A model generated the notes under the pieces. It saw only the letters and a list, made by a program, of their open reading frames with translations. It was not told where the DNA came from and ran no database searches. Position numbers and translations under genes: made by a program. This document shows, piece by piece, positions 1 through 9,655 of a DNA stretch of 64,000 nt. The stretch's first letter is position 1. Each line of letters opens with the position of its first letter. The stretch covers positions 81,138-145,137 of the forward strand of contig CAWFGC010000010.1 in NCBI GenBank assembly GCA_963815185.1. The letters run 5' to 3'. Source of the stretch: SHZL01 sp963815185. Lineage in GTDB: Bacteria; Pseudomonadota; Gammaproteobacteria; Xanthomonadales; SZUA-36.

Positions 1-396
1 CAGGCGTATCTGGGTGTCGTTCGCTTCCGATCCCGAGCCGGTAAAAAAGACGTGCTGAAAATCACCCGGACTCAGTTCGCTGAGCACCGTGGAAAGCTCG
101 ATCGCCGGCGGGTGCGCGCACTGGAAAAAGCTGTTGTAGTAGGTCAGTTCCTGCATTTGCCGGCAGGCCACCTCGGCCAGGTCCTTGCGCCCATAACCCA
201 GATTCACGCACCACAGGCCGGCCATGCCATCCAGTATCTTCTGCCCTTCGGAGTCGTAAATGTACACACCCTCCGCCCGGGTAATGATGCGGCTACCCTT
301 CTGGCCAAGGTCATGAAAATCCGTGAAGGGGTGCAGGTAATGCTGGGTATCCAGCGATTGCCAGTCGTGAGTTGATTTTTTTTGGCTTGTGCTCAT
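1..396 (-). CDS. Class III aminotransferase, N-terminal 132 residues (putrescine-pyruvate type)
   Basis: PLP-dependent class III aminotransferase running off the left edge; the frame is open from the ATG at 396 to base 1. Visible features are the ITRAEGVYIYDSEG strand, LDGMAGLWCVNLGYG and the cofactor phosphate-binding stretch FFTGSGSEANDT. This N-terminus closely resembles, from memory, SpuC-type putrescine/polyamine-pyruvate aminotransferases. With the PuuC-like dehydrogenase (9.7 kb) and PuuB (15.4 kb) it suggests polyamine degradation. The PLP lysine lies outside the window, so activity cannot be judged, and a beta-alanine or other omega-amino-acid aminotransferase remains possible. Confidence 0.85.
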   Translation of the reverse strand, partial: MSTSQKKSTHDWQSLDTQHYLHPFTDFHDLGQKGSRIITRAEGVYIYDSEGQKILDGMAGLWCVNLGYGRKDLAEVACRQMQELTYYNSFFQCAHPPAIELSTVLSELSPGDFQHVFFTGSGSEANDTQIRL

Positions 397-413
397 TCGC
401 AGTCTCCAGCGTT

Positions 414-436
414 AAAAGGGGCCGGATACATTTTCC
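414..436. repeat. Short repeat, GGGGCCGGATACATTTT family (REP-like, family A)
   Basis: Single copy of a motif (core GGGGCCGGATACATTTT) that recurs near 29664, 30470, 30784, 34481, 34551 and, degenerate, 35745. Here it sits between divergent genes. At 30.5 kb the same motif flanks a transposase remnant, which suggests a REP-type origin. Confidence 0.5.
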
Positions 437-554
437 CCGGAAATATCCGCCTTTAAGTCTAAAGCTTCCACGCGGTGGCCGGTAGTGCCCAGACTTCCGC
501 CCACTGTGCGTTGCGGTTAAAGTGCACACTCATGCGGCACCAATCTCCGATGCA

Positions 555-2578
555 ATGTCCGAAACCTTTGCCACCAAGAGCACCCTGTTCGAAGCCATCG
601 AACTGATCGATTCCGGGCAGATCGACAAAGCCGAGGCGCTCTGCCGGGCGGCCGTCAAGCGCAATGCGAACGATGTGAACATGACCGCCTTGCTGGGCGC
701 GACACTGTTCAAGGCAGGCAAGCACAAGGAAGCGGAAGATTATCTGCGCATTTCCATCCGCCTGGCGCCCAATTTTGCCAAACCCTGGTCGGATCTCGGA
801 CAACTGTTGGTGGCGATGCACCGCGAAGAGGAAGCGGTCGAAATCCTCGAGCAGGCGGTGAAACTGGAACCGGGTGAGGATGACGCCTGGTTCACCCTGG
901 GTAAAGCCAGAGCCATAATGGGTCTGGGGCCACAGGCTGACGAGGCTTTTGAGAAATCATTTGCGCTGAACCCTGAACGCAAGGCCCTGGCGCTTGCGGC
1001 GGAGCACCAGCAAGCCGGCCGCCTCGAAGAAGCCGAGAAAATCTGCCGCGACATTCTGCGCAGCAACCCGGCAAATGTCGACGCCTTGCGCATGCTGGGT
1101 ACGCTGGTCTTTCACGCCGGCCGCCTGCATGAAGCCGAGCGACTGTTCCGGCGCGCGGTTTCCTATGCCCCCGACTACGTCGAGGCCCGGCTCGACCTGG
1201 GGCGCACGCTGAAAGAACAGCAGCGGCTGGAAGAAGCCATTCACAGCTTTGAAAAAGGCACTGAGCTCGAACCCGACAATCTGCAGGCCCACTTTCTGCT
1301 GGCCTCGGTGCTGGCCCCCGCGGCCCGCACCTACGATGCCATTGCAGCCTACCGCAAGGTACTGGAGCTCCGGCCCAATCACCCCGGCGCACTTTTGGGC
1401 CTGGGGCACACGCTGAAAACCGTCGGCCAGCAGGAAGAAGCCGTCGAAGCCTACCGCGAATTGCATCCGGATGAAACCGGGTAGCGGCGAAACCTACTGG
1501 AGTCTGGCCAACCTCAAAACCTACAAATTGAGCGATGATGACATCCGGGCGATGGAAGCACAGGTTGCGCGCAAAGACGAGGATGAGGATTTCAATTCCC
1601 AGTCGCGGGTAAATTTCCTCTTCGCGCTGGCCAAAGCCTATGAAGACCGGGGCGATTTCGACCGCGCCTGGCAGTATTACCATGACGGGAATACCACCCA
1701 GCGCATGGAGGAAAACTACGATCCGGTGCGCACCGAAGTGATGAATGACGAACTCATCAAGACCTTCGATCGGGAGTTTCTGGAGCGGCATGCCGGCCAC
1801 GGCCACCCGTCTGACGAGCCGATTTTCATCGTCGGCCTGCCGCGCTCGGGTTCCACCCTGCTGGAACAGATTCTGGCCAGTCACAGCATGGTCGAAGGGA
1901 CGGCGGAGCTGCCTTATGCCGGGCTGGTCGCCACCTCGATGAATCGCGGCCGCGCCGACGGCGTCAACTACCCGCGCGCGGCGCGGGAACTCGGCGCTGA
2001 GCAATTTCACAAACTCGGGCAGGACTATCTCAACCTGGCGCGCATTCATCGCACCGAGGGCACGGCCCCGCTTTATCGACAAAATGCCCAATAATTTTCC
2101 CGCTGTCGGCTTCCTGCACCTGATTCTGCCCAATGCCAAAATCATCGACGCCAGGCGTTATCCATTGGACTCCTGTCTGAGCTGCTATCGCCAGTTGTTC
2201 GCCAGGGGGCAGAACTTCACTTACGACCTGACCGATATCGGCGAATATTTCCTGCAGTACCAGCGCATGATGGACTATTGGCACGAGGTGCTTCCGGGCC
2301 GCTGCCTGACCGTGCAGTACGAGGACATGGTCACCGATTTCGACAAGCAGGTGCGTCGCCTGCTGGATTATTGCGAGTTGCCCTGGGAAGAAAACTGCAG
2401 CCGCTTTTACGAAACCGACCGGCCGGTGCGTACCGCCAGCTCCGAACAGGTGCGCCAACCGGTCTATACCCGTTCGATTCATTTCTGGCGCAATTACGAC
2501 GCGCGGCTGGATGAGCTGAAAGAGGTGCTGGAGCCGGTGCTGCCCCGCTACGCCAGGTACGAGGCAATCAATCGCTGA
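555..2578 (+). pseudogene. TPR-repeat sulfotransferase, broken by two frameshifts
   Basis: One protein read in three frames: TPR repeats to about 1460, linker and PAPS loop to about 2066, then the sulfotransferase C-terminus to 2578. The N-terminal half has about eight tetratricopeptide units. The sulfotransferase half has the 5'-phosphosulfate loop IVGLPRSGSTLLEQILASHS and the 3'-phosphate motif DARRYPLDSCLSCYR. Both breaks look like one extra base (near 1461, GAATTGC; near 2065, ACGGCCCCGC); removing them restores a normal family length of about 670 residues. The ATG at 555 is preferred over a GTG at 522. The gene at 61.8-63.4 kb is an intact paralog. Such proteins probably sulfate a peptide, protein or small molecule; the substrate is unknown. 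The breaks may be sequencing errors. Confidence 0.85.
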
Positions 2579-2619
2579 AGCCGTTCTGCATGACCCGCAC
2601 TAGTGGCTTAACATGCACC

Positions 2620-3547
2620 CTAGGCTGACAATCTGAAGGGCCATACTGCGAGACTCTGGATCGAATGCTGCGGGTCGTTGCTGAAATTGATGCACTTGGT
2701 GGTTTTCATGGTGTCGAGGTTGTGCAGGGTGATGGTTGCCGGCGAAGAGCCCACCGCAAATACACTTTGATTCAACACACACAAACCGCGTGCAAATCCC
2801 GGTTGCGCCGGAGCCTCGTTCGCGGCCTGACTGCCGGTCAAGCCAGTTTCTGGAAAACCCGGCACCTGAAAGACACGATTGCTGTCGGGCGTGATGAAAC
2901 GCACGACGTTTTCCTCGGTGTCATTGAACAGCACGCCGTCGCGCCACGGCCTGGCGTTGTGCACGCCCCGCGGCAAGGTGACCAGGCGTTCGATGCGGCG
3001 GGCATCGAAAAGCAGCAAACCCATCGTGCGCGCCCCGCTGATGAACATGCCCCGTTCATCGCACCACAGGCTGTTCAGCCGCAACTGATCGCCCGGCGAC
3101 GGCCCCAACACGCTTTGCGGGTCGAACGGCGTGCCTTGCAAGTCCGTTTCTCCGTCCACGATATGCAAGCCCCAGCCAAACCGGTTTTCATCCAGGTCGA
3201 ATCCCAGGATGGAATTGAAACCGGTGGAGGTAAGGTACAGTTTGCGATCGAAACAGGCGATTTCGTGACAGTGCGCCAGATAGGGCGAGCGATAGACATT
3301 CTGCAATTCAAAAGCCGGCGAGAATTCATACAGTGCGTCGGACCCAGCGACGAATACCCGCTGACCATCGAAGGCAATGCCCCGCAAACCCCGTCCGCCG
3401 CCGGACGACGACCAGTCCACACCTGGCGCCTTTCCAGTCGACGACCTGGGCGATTCGGTCCTGCGCCACGTCAACCAGGTGGATGGCGCCGTGGCTTTCG
3501 CCCTCTGCGCTGCCGCCCAGTACCGAGGTCGCCACCAGGACCGTCAT
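2620..3547 (-). pseudogene. Propeller-like protein (DUF4915/TIGR03032-like), one frameshift
   Basis: Homolog of the intact gene at 25697-26683; both share ESHGxxxLVD near the N-terminus, RGLRGIAF, HCHEI, LYLTxTGxxSIL, RGMFxSGxRT and FxRGLCVxN. The N-terminal 40 codons (from ATG 3547; a TTG at 3556 is also in frame) and the remaining ~280 codons lie in different frames, joined near 3425. The repeated strand pattern suggests a beta-propeller. I associate it, from memory, with the TIGR03032/DUF4915 group, often seen near TPR-sulfotransferases, as here. Function unknown. The frameshift may be real or a sequence error. Confidence 0.7.
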
Positions 3548-3747
3548 GGCCGCCAATCCGCCGTTACTTTGTTTTTTTGCCGCATGTTCGACTCAGAATC
3601 GCGCTGGCCAATAAAGCATTGAGACCCAATTCAAAGGCTACCTTTTTTTTCGACGGCTGAGCTTCGGATTCGTGACATCACTGCATTTTGTGGCATTATA
3701 AATGCGCCGACTTGGAAAATAAGCAGTTTAATGCAAACAAAAATTCC

Positions 3748-3753
3748 GGAGAG
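3748..3753 (+). promoter_or_regulatory. Ribosome binding site of the TonB-dependent receptor
   Basis: GGAGAG lies 8 bases before the ATG at 3762 and supports that start. The preceding AT-rich stretch (3690-3745) is the likely promoter region. Confidence 0.6.
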
Positions 3754-3761
3754 TTTCATAT

Positions 3762-6317
3762 ATGGTCAACTACAACGATCCGCTGCGCCGTAACTCCAGA
3801 AAAGCCCTCAGTGCAACCATCAGTGCCATCTGCGCCGGAGTTCCCCTCGCCCACGCCCAGAGCGTCGACCAGGGCGAAAGCGACGAAAGTGGCGCCCTTG
3901 AAGAGGTCATTGTAACCGCCACAAAACGCGGCGCGCTGAATCTCCAGGATGTGCCGATATCCATTACTGCGTTCACCGGCGCCGCCATCAAGGCCCAGGG
4001 TCTGAAGAAGCTGGACGACTATTTTGGCCAGATTCCAAGCCTGAGCTTCGGCCGCCTCGAACCCGGCGGCACCAACGTGATCATGCGCGGCTGCGCCATC
4101 TCGGGTGTCGCATTTGGCAACAATCCGACCACCGGCGTGTACCTTGACGAGCAACCGATTACCAACTCGGTGCAAAATCCGGATCCCCGCCTGGTCGACA
4201 TCGAGCGCGTCGAGGCGCTGGCGGGCCCGCAAGGCACCACCTTTGGCGACGCTTCACAGTGCGGCACGCTGCGCATCATCACCAACAAGCCGGTCATAGG
4301 CGAATCCAGCGGCTGGGTGGACCTTACCGGCAACACCATCAATGACGGCAAGTCAGGCTACGATTTCAGCGCCATGCTGAACGTACCGCTGGGCGACAAG
4401 GCCGCGATTCGCCTGGTTGGCTTTTCCGCCCATGATGCCGGTTACGTGGACAACGTATTGCGCCCCAGCCCCCGCGGCACCTTCAACAATGCGGACTTTG
4501 TCAAGAATAACGTCAACGGCACCGATGTGTATGGCGGCCGCGCGGCCATTCGCTGGCAGCCGGACGAAACCTGGAACATCGATTTCCAGGCGATTGTGCA
4601 GGACACCTCGCAGGACGGTTTTGGTGACGCGGACATCAACGAAAATTATTTTGCCGGCTACAACCTCGGCAAATGGGAGCAGGTGCGCTATAACCCCGAG
4701 ACCTGGTCGGACCAGTGGACTCAACTGGCGCTGACCATTGACAAGGACTTCGGCTGGGGCACATGGACCGTCACAGGTTCCTACTTCGACCGCAAGACCT
4801 CAACACGCACCGACGCAACCACCTACCTGCAGGGTTTTCAGACAGCCACTGACTACTACAACGCTAACCACCCAGGCCCGCCCCAGTACTACCACACCGT
4901 ACTGTATGATGACTGGGGCGGAGATCCGCGCGGCGTGACGCGCAGCCCCCCTGGCAAGGATAAGCGCTCCACTTTTGAAACCCGCCTGGCTACATCCGAT
5001 GAGTTTTCCAGCCGTTGGTCGATGCTCGTCGGCGCGTTTTACAATAAGAGCAAAACGCCCACCCAATCGTTCGTTTCCAATGTCGATGGGCAGAGCGCCA
5101 ATTGCTCCGAGTATTACGCGGCGGCGCCGGGATGCACCAAGGCATTCACCTATTTGAGCTACCTGCACTACTATTATTTCGGCACCTTCAGCAAGCCGTC
5201 GGACAACTGGTGGACCGGCATTTACACCAATGAAGTCAAATCCTCCGCAGGTTTCGGTGAACTCACGTTCAACATCACTGACAACTTTTCCATAACGGCG
5301 GGTGGGCGCTGGTACGAGATCAAGACGAACCGCAGCCTGATCCAGGGTTCACTGATGGATCCCACCGGCAAGGACCTCAAGCCCAATTGCGGCACGGATG
5401 AGGACAAGGCCTCCTGGCAGGAAAACGGGATTCCGGTGGAAGGCGTCGCGCTGTGTTTTGCCAACTTCAGCTCCAGTTCGAAGGAAACCGGTTTCGTACC
5501 GAAATTCAACGCCACGTGGAATATCACCGACCACAACATGGTGTATGCGACCTATTCCGAAGGGTTCCGCAACGGCGGCGCCAACGGTGGGCGCAGGGGT
5601 TCGATCTTTGCCTCGGGCGGCGAATTCGACCAGTACGAATCCGATCAGCTCATCAATTACGAAATCGGCACCAAGAATGAGTCTGCCGACGGCAGGTTTC
5701 TTGCCAATGTCACCTTCTATCACATGGACTGGAAGGACATTCAGATCGAGACCGAGGACCCCGATCCACAGATTTTCGCAACCGGCATCGTGAACTTGCC
5801 GGAAGCCAGTATCGACGGTGTGGAGGCCAACTTCTCCTGGTTGCCGGTTAGGCAACTGACCCTGACCGGAACGCTGGGCTACAACAAGGCCGAATTGGCC
5901 AACGCAGCCGTGTTGTGGGCCGGTACTGATTCAGAAACCACCATTCCGAAAAGTACGCGCCTGCCGCTGATGCCCGAATGGAAATACAGCCTGACTGCGC
6001 GCTGGGACTTCAGCTCGGATTTGTGGGGGGCCAGACCATTCACGATGGCTACCTGGACCTTCAACGATTCTTCGTTGAACTCCCTGGGCGTTTCCTCTGG
6101 CGTGGTGCAGAAGCCACCCAAGGTGAACCCCTCCTTCAATATCGTCAATCTCCGTTTCGGCCTGGAGGGTGAGGGTTGGAGTGCGCAGATTTTTGTGGAC
6201 AACATCACAAATGAATACGCCAACGTGTTTTACAGTACTCGTTGGACCCAGCTACGCGCCGCCGTGCTGCCGCCACGTACCATCGGCATCAACTTCCGCA
6301 AGGATTTCAACTGGTAG
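3762..6317 (+). CDS. TonB-dependent outer-membrane receptor
   Basis: 851-residue outer-membrane transporter. A signal peptide ends at about residue 32 (PLAHA|QS), followed by a TonB box EEVIVTAT at 47-54. The plug domain includes YLDEQPI and DIERVEALAGPQGTTFG. A long 22-strand-type barrel has the late motifs YATYSEGFRNGG and YEIGTKNE and ends in NW rather than the usual terminal Phe. It resembles the large CirA/FecA-like receptors of sphingomonads and marine gammaproteobacteria that import organic substrates as well as siderophores. It is followed 59 bases later by a 2OG hydroxylase-like gene on the same strand. The ligand cannot be read from sequence. Confidence 0.95.
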   Translation: MVNYNDPLRRNSRKALSATISAICAGVPLAHAQSVDQGESDESGALEEVIVTATKRGALNLQDVPISITAFTGAAIKAQGLKKLDDYFGQIPSLSFGRLEPGGTNVIMRGCAISGVAFGNNPTTGVYLDEQPITNSVQNPDPRLVDIERVEALAGPQGTTFGDASQCGTLRIITNKPVIGESSGWVDLTGNTINDGKSGYDFSAMLNVPLGDKAAIRLVGFSAHDAGYVDNVLRPSPRGTFNNADFVKNNVNGTDVYGGRAAIRWQPDETWNIDFQAIVQDTSQDGFGDADINENYFAGYNLGKWEQVRYNPETWSDQWTQLALTIDKDFGWGTWTVTGSYFDRKTSTRTDATTYLQGFQTATDYYNANHPGPPQYYHTVLYDDWGGDPRGVTRSPPGKDKRSTFETRLATSDEFSSRWSMLVGAFYNKSKTPTQSFVSNVDGQSANCSEYYAAAPGCTKAFTYLSYLHYYYFGTFSKPSDNWWTGIYTNEVKSSAGFGELTFNITDNFSITAGGRWYEIKTNRSLIQGSLMDPTGKDLKPNCGTDEDKASWQENGIPVEGVALCFANFSSSSKETGFVPKFNATWNITDHNMVYATYSEGFRNGGANGGRRGSIFASGGEFDQYESDQLINYEIGTKNESADGRFLANVTFYHMDWKDIQIETEDPDPQIFATGIVNLPEASIDGVEANFSWLPVRQLTLTGTLGYNKAELANAAVLWAGTDSETTIPKSTRLPLMPEWKYSLTARWDFSSDLWGARPFTMATWTFNDSSLNSLGVSSGVVQKPPKVNPSFNIVNLRFGLEGEGWSAQIFVDNITNEYANVFYSTRWTQLRAAVLPPRTIGINFRKDFNW

Positions 6318-6376
6318 CAAATCGGGCTCGGAGAATCATTTGGGTAAGCAAATGGTTCTCTGACTCCAAAAGTCAT

Positions 6377-6973
6377 ATGGACATAGAAACGCGTATTCGG
6401 GAGTTGGGGCCGGTAGACAGCACGGCCTTGGGCGAAGCCATCCTGGCGCAGGACGAGGCGGCCTGGCATGAGCAGCTTTATCGCCAGCAGGAATACGACG
6501 TGCATCGCCAGACCGAGTCCATCGTGCTGGTATTCGCCAATATGGATGTCTGGCCGGAAATCGAAATCCACAAGGAGCCGGGCTGGGACCGCCTCGCCGA
6601 GGTTGCGATACCGGTCATGCACGGCATCATCGAGCAACACTATCCGCCCGGTGGCACGATCATCCGCGCAATGGCCGCCAAGTTGCTGGCCGGCGGGAAG
6701 ATCGCGCCGCACACCGATACCCACCCCTCCTTCCATCGCGGGCATCGCATCCACGTGCCGATCACGACCAATCCGCGCGTGCGTTTCATGATCGACGGCC
6801 GGCCCCACCAGTTGCAGGTGGGCCAGGCCTACGAAATCAACAACCAGAAGAATCACAGCGTGATGAACAAGGGCAGCGAAGACCGCATCACCTTCATCTT
6901 CGACTACGTCCCCCCCGCCGAACTCGGCCGCGCCCCGGCCCCACCAATCGAACGCGAACGCCAAACCGCCTGA
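6377..6973 (+). CDS. Aspartyl/asparaginyl beta-hydroxylase-family protein
   Basis: 198-residue protein of the Asp/Asn beta-hydroxylase family (2-oxoglutarate, Fe(II)). The iron site is visible as PHTDTHPSF (H112, D114) and the distal NHSVMNKG (H160), with R170 placed to bind 2-oxoglutarate. RIHVPI between them is a family hallmark. The ATG at 6377 starts the conserved region; the reading frame also runs further upstream into the receptor gene but without homology. It lies 59 bases after the TonB receptor and is probably co-transcribed. Members of this family are often found beside TonB receptors and TPR-sulfotransferases. The substrate is unknown. Confidence 0.88.
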   Translation: MDIETRIRELGPVDSTALGEAILAQDEAAWHEQLYRQQEYDVHRQTESIVLVFANMDVWPEIEIHKEPGWDRLAEVAIPVMHGIIEQHYPPGGTIIRAMAAKLLAGGKIAPHTDTHPSFHRGHRIHVPITTNPRVRFMIDGRPHQLQVGQAYEINNQKNHSVMNKGSEDRITFIFDYVPPAELGRAPAPPIERERQTA

Positions 6974-7012
6974 GCCTTCGGTTCTGGGTTTTTGCTGTCA
7001 CTCCGGGTTCAC

Positions 7013-7126
7013 GAACCGGGGCACGGGCAGTCTTTTCCGGGACACGGCGTGAATACATCCCTGTAGCCTCGGATGAAACATCCCTGTTTCATACGGTCCC
7101 GGAAAAGACCGCCCGCACCCCGGTTC
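7013..7126. repeat. Structured intergenic repeat, copy 1 (31-bp inverted arms)
   Basis: Arms 7013-7043 and 7096-7126 pair at 28 of 31 positions and enclose a core containing GGATGAAACATCCCTGTTTC. The core recurs in inverse orientation in copy 2. It sits between the convergent ends of the hydroxylase-like gene and the amidohydrolase gene, so it could act as a two-way terminator or mRNA 3' stabiliser. Confidence 0.75.
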
Positions 7127-7260
7127 TGCACCTTCCGTGCGTCGGGGCCAGTAGATCACAGCTTCGAACAGCTACACGAGCCCGAGCAACCACGAGCCAC
7201 GCCTCTAATAAAAAGAAAAAAAAAGCGAAGGCAAAACGAGGGGTCCAGCCCTAACGTCAA

Positions 7261-7372
7261 GAGCCGGATCCGGGGAGTTACTCCCGGGACCGTATGAAAC
7301 AGGGATGTTTCATCCGAGCCCCCATGGATGGGTTTACGGCGTGTCCCGGGAGTAACTCCCCGGAGCCGGCTC
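7261..7372. repeat. Structured intergenic repeat, copy 2 (30-bp inverted arms)
   Basis: Arms 7261-7290 and 7343-7372 match at 29 of 30 positions. The core (7285-7315) is the exact reverse complement, over 32 bases, of 7073-7104 in copy 1; the arms of the two copies are different sequences. The rest of 6974-7422 holds no gene I can support. Confidence 0.75.
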
Positions 7373-7422
7373 GCCCAAGCGTAAAACGAAGCCAGCTCCC
7401 CCCGCTAAATCGAGGTCACTAC

Positions 7423-9475
7423 TTAATTTTTGACGTAAATGACCTGGCCTTCGAACAGGGTCATGTCGACCTGGGTATTGGCGATGTCATCGGCCTGGCC
7501 GCTTTCGTACCGTTCTACGATATTGCGATCCAGCACGGTCAGGTCGGCTTTCTTGCCCACCTCGATGGAGCCGGTGATCTTTTCCTGGTTCAGCGCGCGG
7601 GCGCCATTGATGGTATAGGCCGCGATCATCTGATGAATATCGATGGCTTGCGTCGGCGTTCAGGAACTTGCCGTCCAGACCCTTGCGCGTCACACCAACC
7701 GCCATATTCACAAACGGCCGCGGTGAACGGTCATCGACCGGCGCATCGCTGCCGGCCACCGGCACCGCGCCGAATTCCATCGTGCTGCGCACCGGATAGC
7801 TGTTCTTCATGCGGTAGCTGTCCGGATCATATATGCCCCCGGGGCCGGTCACATCGCCAATGAACGGCATCACCGTCATATCGTATGCAGGATCGGTCAA
7901 TGCCCAGGCATAGGTCCAGGCCAGGTACAGCCCCATTTCACCGATACGTTTCTGGTCTTCAGGCGCGACCAATTGCAGGTGCGCCATGGTGTGCCGCAGC
8001 GGATTGCCGCTGCCCGGCTTGATCACCTGAGCCAGTGCATCCACGCCGACCCGAACGGCGCGGTCGCCGATGGCGTGAATGTGAATGGTGAACCCTGCCT
8101 CATCGAGCCGCTGCACGTATTTGTCGATAAAGGGCTCGGGATCGCGCAGCACACCGCGCGAAATCACGCATTGCGCCGGATGGAATCCGTGCTCGGCACG
8201 AAACGCTTCCACCGCGGCGGCCTGCTCGAAGCGCTTCATATTGGCCCTGGTTTCCTCGCACAGTGCGCTGGCGGTATCCACATAGCCCACGAACATCCAG
8301 CTTTGCCTGTCTCCAGATCGTAGTGAAAACGCGGCTGCAAGTAGGGTTGCAACATCGCGGCATTGGGCAGGGTCGGCGGATCGGCGTAGGGATTGCCCTC
8401 CAGCACGCCGTCGGCATAAATTTTGGCTGCGGTGGCGTGAATCAGCTTTGAATGGCTGAATGCCGCGCGGTTGGCTTCGAGGATTTGCATCATCTCATCG
8501 AGGCGAATTTCACCGCTGAGGGAATCCGATAATCAACCGGGTCCAGACGCGTGGCCACCTGGATGCGAAAATGCATGTCGCCGGATTCCTCGAAGGATTT
8601 CAGATAGGGCAGGAAGCCGATTGCCAGTGACGGCATCCTGCACCGAGGTAATGCCGTTGCGCGCCAGTTCCCTGCCGATGGCCGGCAGCAGCGGTCCCAG
8701 CACGGCCGGATCGTCGCCTGCGGTGGCGGCGACACCAGGCCCTGGCCTGCTCGTTCAGTTCCCCATTCGGCTCACCGCTTGTCATCCACGCCAACCAGGT
8801 CCTTGTAATCGGTAAATGCGGTCGCCAGGGTTGCCGCATTCAGACCGACGACATTACCCTGGGCATCGGCTGCCCGCTCCAGCGCGCGGCTGTTGACCGC
8901 GCCATGATGGCCGTCGTTGCCCCACAGAATGATCGGGTGCTCGGTCGACACCGCATCGAGCGCGGCGCGCAGGGAAGGCAGCCGCGCTGGAAACCTGGTT
9001 GCCCTCGGCAAAATTCCACATTTCCACAGACAGCCAATCGCCGGCAGGCAAGTTGATAATGCTGGATGCACTCCTGCAGGTAAGGCACCATCTCCTCCAG
9101 GCTCATCGGCTTGCTGCGCAAGGAGCAGGTGTCCGGTTCAACGATACCGAAGATGTGGATGTGCGAATCGTGCAAGCCGGGCAACATCATGCGGCCGGCC
9201 AGGTCGATCACCCGGGTTTCCGGCCCCTGCAGTGATTGCATGTCGGCGCTGCTGCCGACCGCACTGATCAGGCCATCATTCACCGCGACCGCTTCGACAA
9301 CGGACCTTTGCGCGTCGGCAGTGTAGACATAGCCATTGAGCAGCAAGAGGTCTGCGGGTTTACTTCCTGAAACCGCCGTTGCATCCTCTGATTCGCCACC
9401 GCCACACGACACCAAAGCAAAGACAATTGCGAAAAGCAATAGACGCAAAACAGGCGAAACGGTTCCGAATTTCAT
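7423..9475 (-). pseudogene. Amidohydrolase family 3 lipoprotein (YtcJ-like), multiple frameshifts
   Basis: Pieces in alternating minus-strand frames read as one metal-dependent amidohydrolase. The N-terminus has a lipobox (FALVSCGGG), LLLNGYVYTAD, and the metal motif LPGLHDSHIHIFG. Middle pieces include PIILWGNDGHHGAVNSRAL and IHIHAIGDRAVR; late pieces include AGSDAPVDDRSPRPF and IEVGKKADLTVLDRN. Breaks fall near 9060, 8990, 8770, 8640, 8500, 8290 and 7660. Family members hydrolyse amide or N-formyl bonds; this one would be a membrane-anchored periplasmic enzyme. Seven breaks in 2 kb point either to a decayed gene or to a poorly sequenced stretch. Confidence 0.8.
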
Positions 9476-9655
9476 TGATTGGTATTCCAGGTAGGCAACG
9501 TGATGCAGGTCATGGGGACAGATCCATTCTTGACCAAATGCCGGCCGCCGTGCAAGGCAGAAAGAATGGCGGGACCCATCGCAGCATCCAGCGGATATGG
9601 TTTAGACTGGGCGCTTACATACCCTTTACCCAAGACCCAAACGACGAGGTTGAAC

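Noticed and set aside
892..2145. 417-codon open frame on the minus strand
   Set aside because: Antisense to the TPR-sulfotransferase; composition is Arg/Gly/Ala-rich shadow coding.
9479..9655. Upstream extension of the aldehyde dehydrogenase frame to 9479
   Set aside because: The added 59 residues have no homology and overlap the divergent gene's leader; ATG 9656 matches family starts.
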